A stretch of 64,000 nucleotides of DNA from the NCBI GenBank assembly GCA_023634235.1, contig JAMKCF010000019.1:2852001-2916000 (forward strand), read 5' to 3'. This document shows, piece after piece, positions 23,166-34,875 of the stretch; the stretch's first letter is position 1, and each line of letters starts with the position of its first letter. The notes beneath the pieces are model-generated. The model had not been told where the DNA came from, searched no databases, and worked only from the letters and a program-made list of their open reading frames with translations. Source of the stretch: Pisaster brevispinus. Its lineage: Eukaryota > Echinodermata > Asteroidea > Forcipulatida > Asteriidae. Position numbers and translations under genes: made by a program.

Positions 23166-23904
23166 CCTTCTTACGTGGAAATTGCCGCTCCAGATTTTCG
23201 GAAATATCTCAATAATGCTACCACCTTTTGAAATGAAATTTTCACAGGTAAATATCTCCATGTTTATAGGATTAAACAATTAAGCGGTTCCAAAAACCAA
23301 AGGTAGCCTGAACCTTTTTCAAAACCATGCCCCATCATTGTCACGCTAGTTGAAGCTGCATTTAAGCACATTTACCTTTGAAACAATTGGGTTTATAGTT
23401 TTGATGTATCTAGAAATGTCAAGAATATTTACCACTGATCTGCTGAAGTGCTGCCTGACACTTCTTGTTGCATTTGCAATTGGAGCAAACCGAGCAGGGG
23501 TTGTGAGTGCGCACGAATGCTTTTACACAATACATCGCACCTGAGGCTTTTTCGATGAACGCGGCTCGAAATAAATTTTAGTTGCGAAATGAAATCATTG
23601 CGAATAACTGAGAAAATTGCAAAATATTTCTCTATTGCAGCTGAGGCTACAGGGGCCCGTGTCACAGGAGGCTATATTCACAGGCAACTCTGGGGCAGCC
23701 AAGTCCTCTGCATTCAAATTAAACACTTCAGTTCTACAAGAGGCAGTCAGTATTTTACTGTAGTCGCAGAGAAGAGCAGTGAGTGCTTTTACTCTTTCTA
23801 TGAGATTGCCTGGACTTGGTGGTAGCATGTCAAATACCTTACGTTTGACTTCCGAAGAAACGGGACATGTCAGTTATTTTGTGCTCATTTTCGGTACCTT
23901 ATGG

Positions 23905-24545
23905 AGACCGAGGACAAAACAAAAAAAGGGAAAACAAAAGGTCTCCACATGAAAAGTCTAAAGACTGGGGTGCTCCACGAGGAAATTTGTGTACAAAGTC
24001 GAAGGGAAACTGTTAAGTGCAGGGACAAAAGAATGCTCCACTAGGGTGCGTTTTTGAAAATGTGTGTTTTTAACTGTTTGTGTGTGTGTATAATACTTGT
24101 AGTGACATTCTGGCGGAGGACCTATGGCAAAATGGACAATAGGTCCACGATTGATATCACAATGGAAAACAATGAGATCCATGTTTGTCAGGACAAAGAG
24201 TAGAACAATGGAGCGTCCACAATTGGAGATCATTACGCATGCGTTGGGAGTGGGTGGGTACTTACGCATTCAAAGGACAAACGGGTTCCCGGTTGGGTAA
24301 ATGTCCCCGGTTGGAAAGTGTGTACAAAAACAATGGGAGTTGTTGCCAACAAGTTGAAGTACAAACAAAAGGGTGACGATGAGGGCCCGGACTGCCGGAC
24401 TGCTGATATACACATACGGAACCGAGGACTTTAACAAAAGGCATCCGGGAAAATGACAACGGGGACAGTCCTCGCTTTGCTTGTGTGCAAAACCAATGGG
24501 GACCTCGCTAAAAACGTAAGTCCAAACAATCGAGAACAAACCACT
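23905..24545 (+). repeat. Dispersed repeat with internal duplication, copy 2
   Basis: It shares GAACCGAGGACTTTAACAAA, GACAGTCCTCG, AAAACCAATGGGGAC and CAAAAGGTCTCCA-like words with 9279-9670. Overlapping frames on both strands (24233-24656) lie within the repeat and are not treated as genes. Confidence 0.6.
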
Positions 24546-25445
24546 TACAAAAGCGTGAAACAAAAGGTGTACCACAATCAAAACCATCCTCCCCTCATGT
24601 TGATTTAATCTGAACCTCTCTATACTACATGCAATAACCCACCTGGCGACCATCAAGCAAACACAACTTGGTTTAATTATCCCGGAAAATGTTTCACGAG
24701 GAATTCACTTTGCGTATCCTACCGGCCTCCCAACGCCGAGCAACCGTCAAGTATTTGATAGGCACACACGGAAAAGACCGTACTCGACTTGAATACTGCA
24801 GCGTTATTAATTTTGACCCAAAAGGGCGGGAAACTACCCTGGCATTCCAGAGGTTGTATTTTGCATCCCATCCCCCGATGGCGTTCATCGTTCTTTACAT
24901 TATTTAGTTATATATGTATTAAACAACATGATGGATGTCATTTTTGTATGTTGATACCATTATTGTTGGTTAATGACATCATCAGTCATAACTGACTGTA
25001 GTTAATGTGTTCTACTAATTGGGATAAATGAGTGAAAGCATCGCCCCAAAGCGGGTGAACTTTCAAAGTACGCTTGAGCTAAAGGGGCACGGACGCTCTG
25101 GGCTATAAAAAGCGTTTGTTATGAAATGAATATGGTTGGAAAGATGGTTTAAAAGTAGAATATAATGATTCACATATATGTCCCTTGAAGTTGTGTGGTT
25201 TTGTGTGGTTTCATGACAGAACACGGTCCGTTATTTTGTAGAACCAAATTTTTGACTCCACAAAAATGGCAGACCGTAAGTTCCGCTGGTTGTATTTCCA
25301 GAGACAAATTCATGTTTTTGTATTTGATCACTACTCACTAATTACAACACACTGTAGGTGTTTTAGTACATGCTCTTTAAAAAAGATAAAGGGGTAAATC
25401 CAAACAGCAAAATCCTGATAGATTTGATGGTGTGCCCCTTTAAAC
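24546..25445. other. No gene seen
   Basis: Overlapping short frames on both strands (24689-24907) have no recognisable motif. The remainder is AT-rich. Confidence 0.4.
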
Positions 25446-25583
25446 AAAGTCGTATCCGAATTAGCGGCTACGGCTACGACAGTTGCTAAGGATGTTGCTA
25501 AGGAAACCCTATATTTCAACGCATGATGACGCGGCGATCAAGCCATAGCCGTAGCTGTAGCCGCCAATACTGACGCGACCTTA
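25446..25583. mobile_element. Short inverted-repeat MITE
   Basis: The left arm AGTCGTATCCGAATTAGCGG..CTACGGCTAC pairs imperfectly with the right arm GTAGCTGTAGCCGCCAATAC..GCGACCTT, with about 70 bp between the arms. Confidence 0.65.
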
Positions 25584-25863
25584 AATTGGATTACTTGAAA
25601 ACCACTCTGTTGTCGTTTTGTACCTTGGATCTGCGGAAGCAGATGGCACTCCGTTCGTAACGTAGTCATTCTTGAGCAGCAGGAACTACTACAAGTAAAT
25701 ACATCTTCAGTTATAATATTCCTCGCTTAAATAATCTCTTGTTTGAGAAAACAAATTGCGAGTGCTTCATTAAGAAAAGATAGTTTTATGACAGGCTTAA
25801 TATTTCTCGTGAGCTAAAACAATCTTTGCGATAAATTTGATTGTCACCGATGTACCCATTGTA

Positions 25864-26309
25864 GGTAGGGTCATACTTTGGTAACTCCGGGGGAAAAGGG
25901 TGATATTTTTATCAGAAAGCCTAAAGATGGCAGCGTAATGGTAGTAAGCATCCTGTAAAATTGTTTCGTCTTAAGTGCATCCGTTGGTTAGAAATCAATA
26001 AAAGTACTTCGTGAAAATGTGAGTCTCCAAAGATCACCCGCAGGAAACCGTTGGAGATTCGAATCTCCTTGGTGTCCTGTTTTGTGAATGCTGCTGCCTG
26101 GCCAGAGACGCAGCTGGTACCCGTCGCCTCGCTCAGCGTGGATGGATTTGACGTTCTTGATGAAAATACAGTTCACAGTTTTTCTGTTTTCTCAACAAGT
26201 AGAGACTGTATTCAGCTGAGCCTTTCACGTGTGACTTTTAGTGTATCTTTTGTTGTAATTTTCCCTATAAATCAGCATTACGCCGACGAAAAACAACGAT
26301 GACCCTACC
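25864..26309 (+). mobile_element. Non-autonomous element with GGTAGGGTCAT ends, copy 1
   Basis: The left terminus GGTAGGGTCATAC and the right terminus GATGACCCTACC are inverted repeats about 446 bp apart. A collinear copy lies at 46678-47171 inside LAMP intron 6. The shared core includes GTCTCCAAAGATC-like, GGCCAGAGA, GCGTGGATGG and CTTGATGAAAA words. The best open frames (26051-26302 and 46914-47225) are not the same protein, so this is non-coding. Confidence 0.7.
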
Positions 26310-26805
26310 TTTATCGCTTAAGAAACGCGGCCCTTCCATGGCAAAACAGCCTAACTCAAAAACTGGCATTTTGAGAAAAGCAAGTACAGAGATAAGCTGT
26401 TTTGCCATAAAAACGGGACGAAAGTGTAAAAAGAGGCAGAGATAGGACATGATATATTCAGAAACCATACAGAGTATGCCTATAAAACTTTGAAATGAAA
26501 AAAGGACCCTCAATTTACCAAGAAATGTTCTGATGTAAAAACCAAACATTTTCGAGTTGGGCTGTTTTGCCATAGAAGTGCCGAACGGGAGTTTATTTAT
26601 ATTTCTACTGCCTTGCATGGCAATACCGCAAGCCCTCGTAAATACTTAACGTATTTAGATTGGAATAGACCCGACGTGCATAAGAATGGCATAGCATCTG
26701 CGTTAAATGGACATCAAGTAATTTCATCAGTATGTCCTGATGTAACGGAGATTCGCCACACTGACGCCATCTTTAAAGTTATACAGTGGAGTAATATTCA
26801 ATATT

Positions 26806-26925
26806 GTACAAAAAGGAACTGGGGCTAAATTTGCGTGCCATTCAATTGCACAACAAGAGAACTGATGCTATTTGTGCGTACCATTCAATAGTACAAAAAG
26901 GAACTGGGGCTACTTTTGCGTACCA
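26806..26925 (+). repeat. Direct repeat of GTACAAAAAGGAACTGGGGC
   Basis: Two near-identical ~36-bp segments begin at about 26806 and 26890, each followed by GCGT(A/G)CCA. They are probably a local duplication. Confidence 0.7.
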
Positions 26926-26986
26926 GCCTTGGTTTGGTTGAATTCATTTAAATGAAAGTGTACCAAGATGGCTGCTTCACGATATT

Positions 26987-27133
26987 AGGGCCCAATTTCA
27001 TACGGCTGTGAAGCAGAACATTCTGCTTAGCAATCTTTACTGAGCATGAAATGAGTGGGGATACCAGTCACGTGGCAATGCAAACCGTGTGGTATTATGG
27101 CTGGTAACCTTTTTCTGCAAGGCAACATTTTCT
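26987..27133 (+). mobile_element. Palindromic GGGCCC-type MITE, right arm lost
   Basis: GGGCCCAATTTCATACGGCTG, GGATACCAGTCACGTGGC and GGCTGGTAACCTTTTTCTG match the family. The right terminus is replaced by a T-rich run. Confidence 0.7.
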
Positions 27134-28965
27134 GTGCAAAGCTTCTTCTTTTTTCTTTTTTTCTTTTTTTACAGACTTTATAAACCCTGGGCAAAAAAAA
27201 CAACAATTGCTTTTGAACATTTCGCAGATGCGTTTTGCTCTTCTGCGAAATTTACGTAGTCGCCGTCACAATACGCTATACATTCACGCTGCCGCCATTT
27301 CTCGAATTATGGTTTATTGCTTGGTGAGTTCCCTAATTGGCCTCGTTTTGTTATCTTGCCCTGTTTTGTTGTTGCCATCATTTTTGCAGTTTCATCCTCA
27401 CATGCGTGTGTCCTTTTAGTTTTATGGTCAATTCGCAATTATCTCGCGAATAGAAATTACTATCGGGACGCCACAATCTCGCAGCCAGTGAGGGGCGTGT
27501 TGTATTTATGGTTTCTACTCACAATTCCCGGAAATGACCATTTTGCAGTTTGGGTTGACCGTGAGGTATTTCTTCAATTAGCCTCAATAATACAAGCAGC
27601 CTGTGCTCTCAGTTTTCTTGTTATTTTTTTTTTATTACCCATCTCTTTTTATTACCCATACTCTTTTTATTATTTTGGTTCACCTTGTTTTGCAGAAGCT
27701 CTTTAGTTGGCCACGGGTTAGCTCTAACAGTGTTTTTCAATCTCGTTTGCAGAGGTCGTTCCCATGGGACCATGCATGGACACAAACGCGTTGAACATGT
27801 TATTGAATAGAGCAGGCGTGGGTAAAAGGTGTGAACGATCCCGAGGCGGAGTCTAGATTCATAATCCATGCAGCCGCGTGTGAGATGAGGTGAGGTTTCA
27901 ACCGGGAGTGTTGTCCTGACTTAAAAAACATGCACGTGCCATGTACACCGTCTATCTCAATATAAATCTCGTGTTGTTTTGCACACGTATCTGTCGCTCC
28001 CGTTAAAGTGTTTTTCCCTAAGGGTCCTGACGGTCTTACTTTCTACTTATGAAATCTACTCCGCCGACACACAATAAATCTGGGGAAGAATATTGTTTAG
28101 ATTTTCAGTTTCCTTTGAGGTTTGTTACTTGATATAGAATATCTTTGGCGAAAACATCATCTCAACAAGTCCATTTTCTGCCGGAAGGGAGAAGAACTAG
28201 TTACACGACAAAAACAGAACCGACTTAAATTTCCGGTGAGGTAACCATGAGCACATGATTTCAATATGGATATCAAATGAATGTTTTACCTTCCTTTTAG
28301 CCTGTTCAACTCCAGTGCTTGTTAGTAAACAACATGTTTACAAACACAAATTGCATAAATTTACTTTCAAAGAAATTTTGTCGCTAGAAGAAAACACGAA
28401 TTTTGACCCACATTTAGGTGTTTGCTTTTCTGGAAGAGTAGCTTGTTCTTTTCCATTCTCGAATTTTTCAATAAACACGTCATCCACCCCTGGTGGCCCC
28501 AAAGCAACCCCTTTTCACCACCACCGAAGGACCTGTCGATATTTGAAAATTTGTTTTTAGGTTTTGGGACGAAAAATAAAAATGAATTGACACCAGGAGG
28601 AGGTGTTATGGGATGCTAGCTCAACCCAAAGAACCTGCCGTTGCAAAGGCATAGGCCTTAATATATTTATTTGTATTTTACAAATGTTGACTTAATCACC
28701 CACCCAGTGGGCGTAACCAATGGGAGGCAGCGAGGTTGTAGCCCCCCTCTTACCCCCTCCTCCTCTCGTTACGCCACTGCTCCCAGCTCTCTCCCAAAGA
28801 TATTGTCTTGGTTCGCCTCTGAACCAACCTGAGAATTCCTTTTTTTATTTCCGATATAATGCGGTTTTCGAAAGAATCGACTGTGTATGGAGTCTGCAAA
28901 ATGCCACTTTCTCGACTCAGAAAGTTTCTCAGACCAAATTATTCCTATTAGGGGGTTTGCAACAG
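27134..28965. other. No convincing gene
   Basis: A 129-codon plus-strand frame (27317-27706) encodes a hydrophobic, Phe/Tyr-rich product. It overlaps T-rich microsatellite DNA, lacks known domains and has no clean splice context, so I do not call it. Confidence 0.35.
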
Positions 28966-29553
28966 TAGTGTAGCACTCGTACTCGGTACTCAAATACCAC
29001 TCGAGTACCTTTTTGATTTTAACACTCGGCCAGCAAAATACTCCCCTTTGTCGATACTCGATACTCGACTGCAAAATTATCTGTACTCGAAGCCATGTAC
29101 TCGATACTCGACTGAAAATGTACTCGGACTCTGATTTTGAGCAGTCGTGGTCAAAATACCAGTTCCTTTCAGCTTTCCTATAACGTTCGTTAATGCGAGG
29201 AATATAGGAACAAAGCTCTGGAAAGTTACATTTAAGTTTTCTATGATGTATTCATGTTTAAAAGATAGTTATCACAAGCACACATTCTCGTCTTGAAATT
29301 ATTAGAAAAACAATAGTATGTATTTGTACCTCATTTTGCAGTATTATTTTTATAAAGTTCTCGTTCTTGGGGATCCAAGGACTTGGTACTCGGTTTGTGG
29401 ACTCGTTACTCGGATCAGAATACTGATACTGATCAGGTACTCGCACACTTCATACTCGGTGGCCCAAGTACCCGTATACTCGAGTACTATTCGGCCATTC
29501 TAGTACTCGTCAGTAGTTGATACTCGACTGAAAAGTACTTGACTACAACACTG
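28966..29553. repeat. TACTCG-rich foldback repeat
   Basis: Two flanks (28966-29150 and 29345-29553) are saturated with TACTCG/CGAGTA hexamers, including the palindromes CACTCGAGTACC and ATACTCGAGTAC. They are separated by about 190 bp of ordinary sequence. The outer ends AGTGTAGCACTCGTACTC and GTACTTGACTACAACACT are roughly complementary, so it may be one foldback DNA element with self-similar arms. Confidence 0.6.
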
Positions 29554-30165
29554 ATATGTGAACTTTAGCCTACAATCAGTGAGCTTGCAGGTTGAAAATG
29601 TACTCATTTTGTTCCCCCAATCACCAGTCTTTAACTCTGCATGTCTTTAAACAGATTTTTAGACAGTTTTAAGAACTGCCAACTCTCCATGATTCTGTAG
29701 AAATTTCCCTGAAAATACACCAATCTTTCCATGTTCCGATACAATTAAACAATTTTGAAACACTCACTGATTATGATGGAAACCTTTCTCCCATTGAATT
29801 GAATGTAATTCTAAGTATCTCCCTAATTGTTGTACAAAATCTCCCCGATTGCAAGATGCAAATGTTGGCAACTCTGGAAATGTCAAAACACTTTAGATCT
29901 GAAACGAACACAAAAAAAAAACCCTCTGGGGCATGAGCGCTAGGTTTCCCAAAACCAAGTGGGCGATATTCTCGTCATCTAGATCCGGTTTCTGTGTTAA
30001 AACACACGTCCTTTGATAGAGTGGAGAAGCAGACGAACCAGTCTACGCAAGGTTGAGGTACCTCGCTTGGAAAGAAAAATTGTCACCTGTTCTCTTACCA
30101 GAGAGAAAACCATGTAGCTTTTGTTGTGTGTTTATTTTCCCCTCCTACACTCCGCTGCTGTCAAA
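29554..30165. other. No gene seen
   Basis: AT-rich unique-looking DNA without long frames or terminal repeats. Confidence 0.4.
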
Positions 30166-30242
30166 ATGCGTCCACGACATCGCATGAACAAACTCCGGTT
30201 CATCAACCTCAGTGGGAAGTTGTCCTTTAATGTCATTGTGCG
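30166..30242 (+). CDS. Possible first coding exon, unknown gene
   Basis: An ATG (30166) opens 25 codons plus two bases and runs directly into CG|GTGAGT, a strong splice donor. A pyrimidine-rich leader lies upstream. The encoded start MRPRHRMNKLRFINLSGKLS is basic, then amphipathic, and matches no family I can name. No downstream partner exon is recognised on the plus strand in the rest of the window, so this may be chance. Confidence is low. Confidence 0.2.
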
Positions 30243-31911
30243 GTGAGTTGTACAAGTACATTCGTCTTGTTCGGAAATGTTAAAGTGACGAATTCGACTT
30301 TTCAAGAATTACTTGTTGGTTTGAGATTGTGACATACACACCTACCCCACCCCCACACCCCCATGAAGTGGTGTGGCGTGAGTGGGCGTAAGGATGGTAT
30401 AAGAGTTGGCGGTTGGGGAAGAAGGTGTGGTGAATAGGGAGGGGTTAACGTATACAAAAACTTCAAACCCATAAAGGAACGGAGGTTAAAATTAAACCAT
30501 GGCACATTTTACGAAAGAGCAGCTGATATAGTCGAGGTTTCTGGCTTCTGGTAAATTGTTCAAATTGAAATAAAAAATGGGTGCAACTAAAACATTCTTT
30601 GGTACTTTGGCTGATTCAGTTATTCTACTAATTGGCATCAAACTCCTCGGCTTAGCAAATTTGTGTGCTTTCGTATTTTGAAGGGCTTTCCCCCCAAAAG
30701 CAAACTGTTGAAAACAATTCCACTGGATCACAAAGCCAAGGGTTCGAGGTAGATCTGGGCTGGCTTTGCATCAAGCCCCGCAGTACAGGGTCATTCCCAC
30801 CAAATGCCCCTTTTTCATGTGCATTATTGCAAGACAAATGTTCCCTGCGGCTCTTGCTATACCACAGAATCCTTTAATAGATTCCTTTTCGGCTGAATGA
30901 CTAGGGGAACAAAAAGCTGTCAAAATGACGTCGGAATGTTGGCCATCATGTTGCACTCCGAGTGTTTGTTTGAGTACGGACCAGGTGGAAACCTTTCTGA
31001 TGTGCAGTGCCGTATCCGTTTATGCTGACGTATCGCGTCAACTTTATTTGACGGAAGATGAGGACTGCTGGGAGACGGTGCGTCTGTTGCGAAGATCTTA
31101 ACGGCCAAGACTCCGGGGGTGGAATGGATGGGGGCGGCAGGCGGGGGTGGGGGTAGAATTTACTGACATAGGTCCATGAAGAGTACAGTTATATCCATTT
31201 TGAAGTTTAAACCCTGCGAGTTTAACGTCAAATTTCACTACTTGTCTAAAGAGCATCTGTAGACAACAGGCATACGTGAAAAGCACTGCTGGCACCAATC
31301 AACAATTTCTTTTTACATCTTCTTGAAGTTGTTATTTCAATTGTGTTCCCCCATCACTTCATTTCGGGAGGCTAGCTGTGTTTTGTTTTTTTGTTTTTTG
31401 TATGACTCCGGAGATTTGTAAACAAGCGTAGTGGAGTGAAGTTTTCACACAGTTGAACAGGCTGAACGAAATGTCTGAGACAAGTGAATGTTTCCCTGTT
31501 TGTTTGCATTGATATCAGGACAGACTATTACTGTCACCTTTGGCACCCGAGCTCGTATTTCATCTACACAAAATGACTGGCTCCCATTAAAAAGTCATTC
31601 TTGTTAGGCAATTTAAATGCACTTCATTAGCTCGTCCTGCGGTAACGAGGCATACAGCCGCGATAACTCAATAATTCCTTTTAACACAAAAGGGTGTTTT
31701 CGTGTTTTATTGACAACGAGTATGAATGGGGCGCAACGAGTCATAGCTCTAAATATAAGTAGTGACTAGACTATAGGCATATTATATTCTACAATTTGTT
31801 GACATTCATAAGGACTGCTTCAGTAAAAAGGTCATACATCTTTTTATAAAACGTGTACAGTTTTGTGTTCTAGAAACTAGCGCAGTTCCAGAGCTTGATT
31901 TGATTTGTTTT
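30243..31911. other. No gene seen
   Basis: Several overlapping short frames on both strands (30302-31298) have no domain signatures. Runs of G and C occur near 31130-31155. Confidence 0.4.
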
Positions 31912-32083
31912 GTTTAAGCACAACAAACTAGCTCAGCACAAAATAATTATGCTTACCAGAATAAGTTAACCAGCCAAAATACAATCTCAAATGTACCATT
32001 TGTGACTGGGCTCCTTTTTGCGTAGCAGAAAAAAGGTTAAGCAAATATTTCCTGCTTAAGCAGCTCTATAAAATTGGTACCTG
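31912..32083 (-). mobile_element. Palindromic GGGCCC-type MITE, reverse orientation
   Basis: ATGCTTACCAGAATAAG, TTAACCAGCCAAAATAC, GTACCATTTGTGACTGG and GCAGCTCTATAAAATTGG appear in reverse family order. Confidence 0.75.
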
Positions 32084-32269
32084 AGCCTCATTGTTAGCTA
32101 AGAAAATCAGTTTGTTCAAATTGTAAGCACGTGTGTTCAACCGTATATCTGTTCTGCCAGAAACACACATCACGTTCGCAACTTGTGATAGAAGCCATTT
32201 TCGAACCCTAAAAACCCCGTATGTTGGCACACAGGGTGCCAGACTAGATTGCACATTGTTTATAACATT

Positions 32270-32605
32270 GTTTTGTGTGAGAAGTCGCCTAACATCCCAA
32301 GACCGGACGGCCACTTCAAGGTGAGGGCTACACTTATTTGATTTGGGCTGTCGACCCAAATCAACTGTCACCATGGGCACGTTGCCACCTACTCCTGGCC
32401 GGACTGAACAAGGGTTACCCCCCCCCCCTCCCCTTCACAATCCGTAATGATGTAGGCATGGGTATCACCTACTAGGAGCCTGGCTGGTAGAGCAGAACGC
32501 ACTACCTTCCTAACGTTTTACGAAGCAATTAGGTTAAGTGCCTTGCTCAAGGACACAAGAGTGTCATGACTGGAATTCGAACCCACACTCTGCTTCTGAT
32601 AACAC
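32270..32605 (-). mobile_element. tRNA-derived SINE, minus orientation
   Basis: On the minus strand the head carries GTGGGTTCGAATTCCAG, a good RNA polymerase III B box. It is followed by the TGTCCTTGAGCAAGGCACTT core, then GTAGGTGGCAACGTGCCC, a hairpin around GATTTGGG and the tail block CCTTGAAGTGGCCGTCCGG. The copy at 40848-41155 is collinear. A C homopolymer (about 32409-32417) interrupts the body. SINEs are moved by a partner LINE, and several candidate LINE tails lie in this window. Confidence 0.75.
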
Positions 32606-34079
32606 TAGGGCTTGGGTCAGATGCTGATATCTTATGCCTGATATTGGGCAGGGGTGCCCTACCCCCTTCCCAATCTTCCCACAAATTTGCACACGATTTT
32701 TCTCTTGTACAGAATTCCCTGAGATTCCAAGCACATAATGAAGACACGATTGGGGGTACACCATTCCCTCATTTTGTGCTACATTTGGACCGAAAAATTG
32801 CGCCCAGCAACCACGTGACAAAAAAACCCTGCTCCCTCTATGTTGGAACTCTCTATGTTGCAACTCTCTATAGATACACAGCGCTGATCAATGTTTTCCT
32901 CTAACCCCACCCCCCCCCTCAGATCAATACAGACACTGCTAAAAAAAAACCTTCGGTGGGGAAACACGTCTGCTTGATTGCCTCCAACGAATAACGAACG
33001 ACCATAGTACTTGAGACCATGGAGGTAGGAGAAATGGAGGGGGTTGGGAGCTAGACTTTAATTAGCAATGCAGAGCGCCATGGGAGTTATGGCGTCTCGT
33101 ATAGAGACAATGTCACTTAATTGGGTTATTGTTGGATACGTTAGACGGGTTCGACCAGACCCCAAAACAACTTGTTTACACCAAGCAGACGTGTTCGCAC
33201 GCGTCAATAGTATTGACAAACTTAATAAAGTGGGGTGGACTAAAAACAGAACAGAGCTTAAAATAACAATATTGATGAATATTTGTTTAGCAAAACATCG
33301 AAGTGCTCTATTTTGATCTCAGACAAAACACAACATTGAGAGTGTTTTCAAAAGTGCTGCTTTTTGTAAGTTTTAATACTCTCTTTGAGCCAGGATAAAG
33401 TACAGCGAGCAGTCCATTATTGGTGACGGTTGTAGAATGGCTGCTTCCAATATGCTTACTGTCTTTGTTTAAAAAAAAATCGTTGAAAATAATAAATCTC
33501 ATACTTAACCTTTTACGTAGGTGACTCAGGGTAAACCTTTTATAGACCTGTGCAGGGTACAAAACAATTTCCCAGACAAATCCCGTTAAGCCGCTCCAAT
33601 CCTTTCACAAATCTGTTTCTTTGTTGAGTCGAAAACGGAAATAAAATCTCATTTTGCCTTCAACAAAATAAAGAGACAAAGTGAACTCTGTGAACTCGAG
33701 AGCGATTTGTTTTCTTCTTTTGGCTGTTTACGCTCTTGGGTCACCCAAAGGAGTTGACTTGTTGATAAGTTCTGTGTACGGAGCTCTGGAAGGGCCACCC
33801 AAATTGTTGAGATCTTGAGAAAATGTTTTCTCAGAATGACGACAATTGGGAATCGAATGTCGACTTTTCGAAATAGTTCAACTTATAACTACGACATCTT
33901 GGAACTAGATATGTGGACAGGAGGATGTCAAATCCCCCTTTATGACGTCTTGAAGAAAGTATGACAGAAAACGATTGTTTGTTCTCATGTCGACATCCTA
34001 CGATAGAATGTCGACAGCTGGATATATCTTTCTTGAGATTTTAGCTTTTTTTTTGGTCTCTGTAGGGTGTCATCATTGT
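32606..34079. other. No gene seen
   Basis: Overlapping frames at 32547-32967 on both strands follow the SINE and share no domain. At 33840-34025 the word TGTCGAC recurs loosely. Confidence 0.4.
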
Positions 34080-34150
34080 CATGCTTGAGAGCATAATTTT
34101 GTTGTGCTTAGCTACTTTTTTTGCTTAGCAGCTCTCACCATTGAGTCCCA
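34080..34150 (+). mobile_element. Palindromic GGGCCC-type MITE, right end only
   Basis: GAGCATAATTTTGTTGTGCT and GCTTAGCAGCTCTC match the right third of the family. Confidence 0.6.
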
Positions 34151-34189
34151 AAATGGCCGGCAGAGAGCAGCCGCGTGTGACGGCGATGC

Positions 34190-34335
34190 AAGTACTTAAC
34201 AGAGGCGGTTAACAGTGGAAAACAACATTGAGTCGGAAGTAACTATAACTAGTACACTTGCGGGTACAACCTTGTGTTCTCGACGTTTCGAACAGTATAC
34301 TCTGCATGTCTTCAGTAGAAACTCCAGACCTAAAG
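34190..34335 (+). repeat. Fragment related to the inverted-repeat element at 62125-62360
   Basis: TCGACGTTTCGAACAGTATA, CTCTGCATGTCTTCAG and GGCGGTTAACAG-like words match one arm of the later element. Confidence 0.5.
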
Positions 34336-34794
34336 ACGGGCAGAGATTTTAATTACTTCTTGTTTTCCACACAATGCAAAGCTTCAAACAATACTCACAT
34401 TGAGTCAACCTCGTCCCCATGAAGAAAACATAGCTGATAAGAAATATAGACACCTGTCCATGTTGTGACAACTGGATAGTATTTTTGTTGACACAACACG
34501 CCTCGAATAAGTGTTTGCCGTTCGAATTAACACCCATCAAAACAGACAGCTTGGAAAGCCAGGGGTTGGGCCGTGCTTGGCTGGCTGGTCTTCATCACAA
34601 TGCACTTAAGCTAATTAAAATGAAAACAATGCAACCCCGAGGGCTAATTAAGATACTAAGTAACGTTAGTCATCCTTTAATAGCACTCTTTTCCTAACTG
34701 GAGGAAAATATTCTTAAACTATTACAATTTATGTCCATGCAATTAATTATGATATCGTTAAGTTTTTAACCATTGCCATTTCTTCTGTAAAATA

Positions 34795-34875
34795 CTATGT
34801 TTAGCGCCTCAGAGCACGCGTGCATGATTATGATGCTGTATAAATGTAGGTATTATTATTGTTAATATTACTATC
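34795..34875 (+). mobile_element. Non-LTR retrotransposon 3' tail
   Basis: GCGCCTCAGAGCACGCG, GATGCTGTATAAATGTAGG and an ATT-rich run match the typical GCGCT..TATAAATG(TAT)n end of CR1/L2-like elements. No coding remnant is attached. Confidence 0.55.

Larger units (their letters stand above)
20512..23317 (+). mobile_element. MITE split by two later insertions (host element)
   Basis: Comparison with the intact copy at 8575-8951 shows that 20512-20690 is the left half of this family and about 23170-23317 the right half. The left half has GTATACTTTCGGTAATTACTCC and CACTGCAGCTGTTGAT, and the right half has CCGCTCCAGATTTTCGG, TTTTCACAGG and CCAAAAACCAAAGGTA. Between the halves lie a 650-bp palindromic array element (20691-21340) and a decayed LTR retroelement (21382-about 23165). 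The order of events is host first, then the two insertions. Confidence 0.75.

Noticed and set aside
24233..24656. Overlapping minus-strand frames up to 128 codons
   Set aside because: They lie in the dispersed repeat shared with 9279-9670, where the frame is not kept.
27317..27706. 129-codon hydrophobic frame
   Set aside because: T-rich DNA gives chance Phe/Leu/Tyr-rich frames; no topology or motif of a known membrane family.
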